A DNA stretch of 7,049 nt from an uncultured bacterium (lineage in GTDB: Bacteria > Bacteroidota > Ignavibacteria > Ignavibacteriales > Melioribacteraceae). The notes below the pieces were generated by a model that saw only the letters and a list, made by a program, of their open reading frames with translations, searched no databases and had not been told where the DNA came from. The DNA lies in assembly GCA_937936675.1 (NCBI GenBank), contig CALDDL010000118.1:1-7049 (forward strand), given 5' to 3'. The position numbers and the translations under genes were made by a program. Shown piece by piece: positions 6,725 to 7,049 of this stretch; position 1 is the first letter of the stretch; every line of letters begins with the position of its first letter.

Positions 6725-6806
6725 AAAAATTCCCCTTTAATTTTCCAAATAAAGTTTTATCTTGCTTTATTAATTAACATAGGAAAGTTATGAGGGGAAT
6801 TTTTTT
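6725..6806 (+). terminator. 12-bp inverted repeat with T-run, possible operon terminator overlapping the next start
   Basis: The arm at 6725-6736 (AAAAATTCCCCT) is perfectly complementary to 6793-6804 (AGGGGAATTTTT), and T's continue to 6806. The left arm starts 4 nt after the mmdB stop, where a terminator is expected. The enclosed stretch of 56 nt is long for an intrinsic terminator, though an inner hairpin shortens it. The right arm is codons 2-5 of the downstream gene, and that gene's ribosome binding site and ATG lie in the enclosed stretch. A role in translation or attenuation of that gene is therefore an alternative. The structure is seen; either function is inferred. Confidence 0.4.
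6748..6771 (+). repeat. Inner hairpin nested in the intergenic inverted repeat
   Basis: AATAAAG (6748-6754) and CTTTATT (6765-6771) form a 7-bp stem with a 10-nt loop, inside the larger 12-bp repeat. It is AT-rich and not followed by a T-run, so it is a poor terminator alone; it could stack within the larger structure. A 7-bp AT-rich stem could arise by chance. Confidence 0.35.
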
Positions 6807-7049
6807 ATTCATAATAGTATTATTAATAGCGAACGTTACTTTATATCCGCAATCAGGAGCCGAGCTTTGTTCTTCGGCAAAAATAAAATCTTACGAAAAA
6901 CTTTTTAAAAGCGATCAGATAAATTATCCGGGTGATAGTAATATCGATATTATATATTATAAGTTAGATCTTCAATTCTATTATTCTTCTAAATTTTTAT
7001 CCGGTACAGTAAATATTAATGGAGTATCAAAGAAAGAAAATCTGGGACA
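6790..7049 (+). CDS. Secreted M1-family metallopeptidase, N-terminal part (partial)
   Basis: The reading frame opens at the ATG at 6790, preceded by AGGAAAG (6781-6787), and stays open to the window end: 86 codons, with the 3' part missing. Residues 1 to about 20 form a Sec signal peptide: Arg2, a hydrophobic core IFLFIIVLLIANV, then a probable cleavage region near LYPQSGA. The mature start (SGAELCSSAKIKSYEKL) and the strand pattern NIDIIYYKLDLQFYY followed by LSGTVNING resemble the first beta strands of the M1 aminopeptidase N-terminal domain in secreted Bacteroidota/Ignavibacteria enzymes. The HExxH zinc site and any C-terminal sorting domain would lie beyond the window, so catalytic activity cannot be judged. 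It lies on the same strand as the operon but has no evident link to propionate metabolism. Confidence 0.65.
   Translation, partial: MRGIFLFIIVLLIANVTLYPQSGAELCSSAKIKSYEKLFKSDQINYPGDSNIDIIYYKLDLQFYYSSKFLSGTVNINGVSKKENLG

Noticed and set aside
6721..6789. Promoter for the M1-like peptidase gene (TATCTTGC near 6759 as a weak TAnnTTTG-type -7 element)
   Set aside because: The match to the Bacteroidota -7 consensus is imperfect and no TTTG-like -33 element sits at the right distance. In such AT-rich sequence this is not enough to call.
1..7049. CRISPR arrays, tRNA or rRNA genes, insertion sequences, transposase or phage signals
   Set aside because: No spaced direct repeats, RNA gene signatures or mobile-element motifs were seen. 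The window is almost fully occupied by metabolic genes with uniform AT-rich codon use.

Overview
This AT-rich window holds one operon-like run of six genes, all on the + strand and tightly packed (gaps of 15 to 27 nt, then a 1-nt overlap), plus the 5' end of a seventh gene and perhaps the tail of an eighth at the left edge. The products fit one pathway: the interconversion of succinyl-CoA and propionyl-CoA through methylmalonyl-CoA, coupled to a sodium pump. The content suggests a Gram-negative bacterium of the Bacteroidota/Ignavibacteriota/Chlorobi type: a catalytic methylmalonyl-CoA mutase chain without its B12 domain, a lipoprotein with a DUF6263-like domain, and a secreted M1-type peptidase downstream. 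That placement is inference from gene style only.

Layout: 1-39, possible C-terminal scrap of an upstream gene. 62-1741, large (catalytic) chain of methylmalonyl-CoA mutase. 1757-2179, methylmalonyl-CoA epimerase. 2207-3766, carboxyltransferase (MmdA/PccB family). 3782-5113, an unusual protein with a lipoprotein signal, about 310 residues of predicted extracytoplasmic domain, one membrane helix and the conserved cytoplasmic tail of the OadG/MmdD subunit. 5129-5575, biotin carrier (MmdC). 5575-6720, Na+-translocating membrane subunit (MmdB). 6721-6789, a short intergenic region with a nested inverted repeat whose right arm lies inside the next gene. 6790-7049, start of a secreted M1-like peptidase, cut by the window edge.

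How it works together: the mutase rearranges succinyl-CoA to (R)-methylmalonyl-CoA, the epimerase gives the (S) form, and the Mmd complex removes the carboxyl group. MmdA moves CO2 to biotin on MmdC, and MmdB releases it while exporting Na+. No biotin carboxylase gene is present, and the order A-D-C-B resembles the Veillonella mmdADECB cluster, so a decarboxylase pump is favoured over an ATP-driven propionyl-CoA carboxylase. The reverse direction (propionate use driven by Na+) cannot be excluded. The B12-binding mutase chain, its MeaB-type chaperone and the biotin ligase are not in the window.

The most unusual item is the MmdD-like protein at 3782-5113: a small pump-assembly subunit that appears to carry a large lipidated domain on the periplasmic side of the membrane.
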